DNA from: an uncultured Lachnospiraceae bacterium
GTDB taxonomy: Bacteria; Bacillota; Clostridia; Lachnospirales; Lachnospiraceae
Length of the DNA stretch: 64,000 nucleotides
NCBI GenBank assembly: GCA_910583615.1
Contig: CAJTXP010000010.1
Span: 1 to 64,000 of the forward strand
Direction: 5' to 3'
In this document: in pieces, positions 62,347 to 64,000 of the stretch
How positions within the stretch are numbered: position 1 is the stretch's first letter
Layout: each line of letters begins with the position of its first letter
Notes under the pieces: model-generated
The model's database searches: none
What the model was told of the DNA's origin: nothing
The model's input: only the letters and a program-made list of their open reading frames with translations
Program-made: the position numbers and the translations under genes

Positions 62347-63617
62347 GGTCTCTCCTTTTCACCTGGTGTGCTTTTTTCCGTACACTTCTTCAATATATCC
62401 ATATACTTCTTCGCCAGCAATGCATAATTATACGTTTCCCGAATCGTTCTTCTCCCGTTTTTTCCCATATCACGGCGCTGTTTCTCCGGCATATGATAAA
62501 TCTTCATCAAAGCCTCCGCATAGGCTTTTGTATCCCCGCACGGCACTACGATACCGCCCGCCGACTCTCCTACCACATTGACGGAATTACAGGCAAATAC
62601 GGTCGGATTCCCGGAATAGAGATAATCGTTCAGCTTGTTAAGGCTCAGGCCGAGATCGTTTAACACCCGGTCGTCCTTTAACGCCGCAATACAGACTTTC
62701 GCTTTTGACAGAGCAACCGCCACCTGGCTTTTTTCGATCCGCGGGAAAATCCGTACGTTTTTCAGCCCCTCCCGTTTCACTTCTGCTTCCAGTTCCGGAC
62801 GCAGATGCCCGTCGCCTATAAAAGCAAAATTCACTTCTTCCATCCCGTGCTCCTGCATGTACGCTGCCACATTCAGCATGTCAAAAAGCCGTTCGGAGTC
62901 CACAAAGCTTCCGGTATAGACAGCGCACCAGTGATCCATTAGATACTGATCCAGTTCCTTTGGCAGCTTCACACTCTCATCCTGCAGGACCCGATCGATC
63001 TCTGCCGTGTGATAGCCGTTTGGTATCCAGAAAATCCGTTCCTGATTCACGCAGGGAAACTGCTCCAGATACTGGCAGCCGAATTCCATGGAAGTCACGA
63101 TGGCATCCGCTCTGCGGTATGCCCGTCGTTCCAGAAGCGAAAAAAGAAGACAGGCCGGATGAAACCTGGACCAGCCGTAGATCTCCGTGAACGACAGAGG
63201 CCAGAAATCTCTTATTTCACAGATAAACGGAATCTTGTTTTTCTGTGCGATATGCCATGCGTTTTCCCATACAAACGGGTGAACAGAGGAACCGATCACG
63301 GCATCCGGCGCCTGAAATTTCTCATAAAAAACATTCTCATACTTCCGCATCAGACAATAGTAGCTGATCATATTCAGAATACGCGCAGTCCCGTTGCCGT
63401 GATAAGCCGGCGTTGTCCGAAGCCACACATAGGATACCCCTTTTTCCACTTTCCGGATGGTCACTGTTTTTTCAAAGATATAGGTCTCTGTCTGATGATC
63501 AAATGCAGACAGAAACACGACCACCTCCATACCGGAAGCCGCCATTTCCTTCGCCAGTTCATAATGCCTGTCACCTTCCAGCCCCGAATGATGGTTCAGT
63601 ATCCACAGTCTTTTCAT
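62343..63617 (-). CDS. Glycosyltransferase, WbuB/WcaI-like GT4
   Basis: A 424-residue glycosyltransferase. The start is MKRLWILNHHSGLEGDRHYELAKEMAASGMEVVVFLS, and the family signature is PDAVIGSSVHPFVWENAWHIAQKNKIPFICEIRDFWPLSF. The donor half has WCAVYTGSFVDSERLFDMLNVA and LGLSLNKLNDYLYSGNPTVFACNSVN. It is a paralogue of the enzyme at 40115. It overlaps the dehydrogenase gene by four bases (ATGA). Confidence 0.86.
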   Translation of the reverse strand: MKRLWILNHHSGLEGDRHYELAKEMAASGMEVVVFLSAFDHQTETYIFEKTVTIRKVEKGVSYVWLRTTPAYHGNGTARILNMISYYCLMRKYENVFYEKFQAPDAVIGSSVHPFVWENAWHIAQKNKIPFICEIRDFWPLSFTEIYGWSRFHPACLLFSLLERRAYRRADAIVTSMEFGCQYLEQFPCVNQERIFWIPNGYHTAEIDRVLQDESVKLPKELDQYLMDHWCAVYTGSFVDSERLFDMLNVAAYMQEHGMEEVNFAFIGDGHLRPELEAEVKREGLKNVRIFPRIEKSQVAVALSKAKVCIAALKDDRVLNDLGLSLNKLNDYLYSGNPTVFACNSVNVVGESAGGIVVPCGDTKAYAEALMKIYHMPEKQRRDMGKNGRRTIRETYNYALLAKKYMDILKKCTEKSTPGEKERP

Positions 63618-63622
63618 TGCGC

Positions 63623-64000
63623 TTAAGCCTCTTCTTCCCGTAACATGATCTCATTATACTTCATCATTACAATGCCTTCTTTATAATTTCCCGTCTCAGG
63701 AGCATTGCACTGCCCTTCCAGATTGCGGACCATGTATTTCATATGATTGACTCCCGCTTCATATGCGTGGGGATAGCCGCCTCCAAAGCGGGGATTGACC
63801 TCCGATATATAATAGACTCCACTGCAGTCAAATATATCAATATCAATCTGTCCCCGAAATCCGCTTTCCCTTATAAAACGTTCCACCAGTTCGAAAAGGG
63901 CCGGATCTTTAAACGAGATCCCCTTATCCGTCTCTCCTGCGCGCATCACCAGTTTTTTCTTCGTAAATACAGAGACGGTTTCTCCGCTGATCAGGTCGAT
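63623..64000 (-). CDS. ATP-grasp enzyme, 3' part only (continues beyond the window)
   Basis: The frame is open to the right edge; about 125 C-terminal residues are visible. RESGFRGQIDIDIFDCSGVYYISEVNPRFGGGYPHAYEAG is the metal- and ATP-binding end of the ATP-grasp fold (Glu and Asn of EVNPRFGGG, with Arg). These enzymes join a carboxylate to an amine or thiol. Close relatives are carbamoyl-phosphate-synthase-like proteins of surface-glycan loci. It ends six bases before the start of the GT4 gene, so it is in the same operon. The true start is outside the window. Confidence 0.82.
   Translation of the reverse strand: MDLISGETVSVFTKKKLVMRAGETDKGISFKDPALFELVERFIRESGFRGQIDIDIFDCSGVYYISEVNPRFGGGYPHAYEAGVNHMKYMVRNLEGQCNAPETGNYKEGIVMMKYNEIMLREEEA

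Noticed and set aside
1..64000. Prophage, integrase, transposase or toxin-antitoxin genes
   Set aside because: I looked for these along both strands and saw no recognisable protein of these kinds.

Overview
The window reads as chromosome of a Gram-positive anaerobe of the Clostridia, most probably a Lachnospiraceae gut commensal. The grounds are the gene order ispF / cysE-cysS-mrnC-rlmB-sigH (the Bacillus/Clostridium order with some members lost), T-box leaders in front of cysE and thrS, a SigH-type sporulation sigma factor, strong GGAGG ribosome binding sites, and membrane/large-protein families (DUF5716/5717, DUF6056 and DUF6077-like) that I associate with Lachnospiraceae. The genus is not resolved. 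Almost everything is on the minus strand.

1-9.6 kb: a degenerate AAA+/Fis-type regulator with an uncertain start; a three-gene operon (DUF5717-like giant protein, ASKHA/Hsp70-like protein, TPR-like protein) that faces a CobD/HisC-like aminotransferase across a symmetric pair of overlapping promoters; a parvulin-like lipoprotein; a Cof-type HAD phosphatase; and a small acidic membrane-anchored protein. 9.7-14.1 kb: a MocR/PdxR regulator, an AT-rich acyltransferase gene and glnS. 14.2-19 kb: a first surface-glycan group (CDP-glycerol-transferase-like enzyme, flippase, GT-C-like membrane protein) with tRNA-Thr. 19-25.3 kb: the conserved sigH-rlmB-mrnC-cysS-cysE unit under a T-box, then a GNAT, ispF and an alpha-1,2-fucosyltransferase. 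25.4-28.6 kb: tRNA-Met, a 181-nt hairpin, thrS with its T-box, and a SEC-C protein.

28.7-44.5 kb is a second polysaccharide locus. It runs from an initiating polyprenyl-phosphate sugar transferase through glycosyltransferases, a heparinase-like protein, a WecC-type dehydrogenase and a bi-domain oxidoreductase. A four-gene decoration cassette follows: GT14, a kinase fused to a nucleotidyltransferase-like domain, a HAD phosphatase and a nucleotidyltransferase. 44.6-48 kb carries two short plus-strand units (a GT2; GtrA with a DPM1-like GT2) separated by a minus-strand membrane protein.

48-64 kb is one long minus-strand operon of about 15 tightly packed or overlapping genes that runs off the right edge. 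It encodes a Wbp/Wlb-type pathway to a 2,3-diamino-2,3-dideoxy-uronic acid nucleotide sugar (6-dehydrogenase, 3-oxidoreductase, aminotransferase, LpxD-like acyltransferase, 2-epimerase). Embedded in it is an adenylating enzyme / acyl carrier protein / PLP-decarboxylase trio, with glycosyltransferases and an EpsG-like polymerase. My reading is that the trio makes an amino-acid-derived acyl group on the carrier protein, which the LpxD-like enzyme places on the sugar. This is the best candidate for an undescribed system here.

Non-coding features of note are a dispersed stem-loop repeat whose two copies differ by a compensatory base-pair change (7.3 and 12.4 kb), the long hairpin at 25.7 kb with one 29-bp arm segment repeated exactly at 14.2 kb, the mirror-image promoters at 5.9 kb, and a 46-bp palindrome at 50.5 kb that appears to split a membrane-protein gene.
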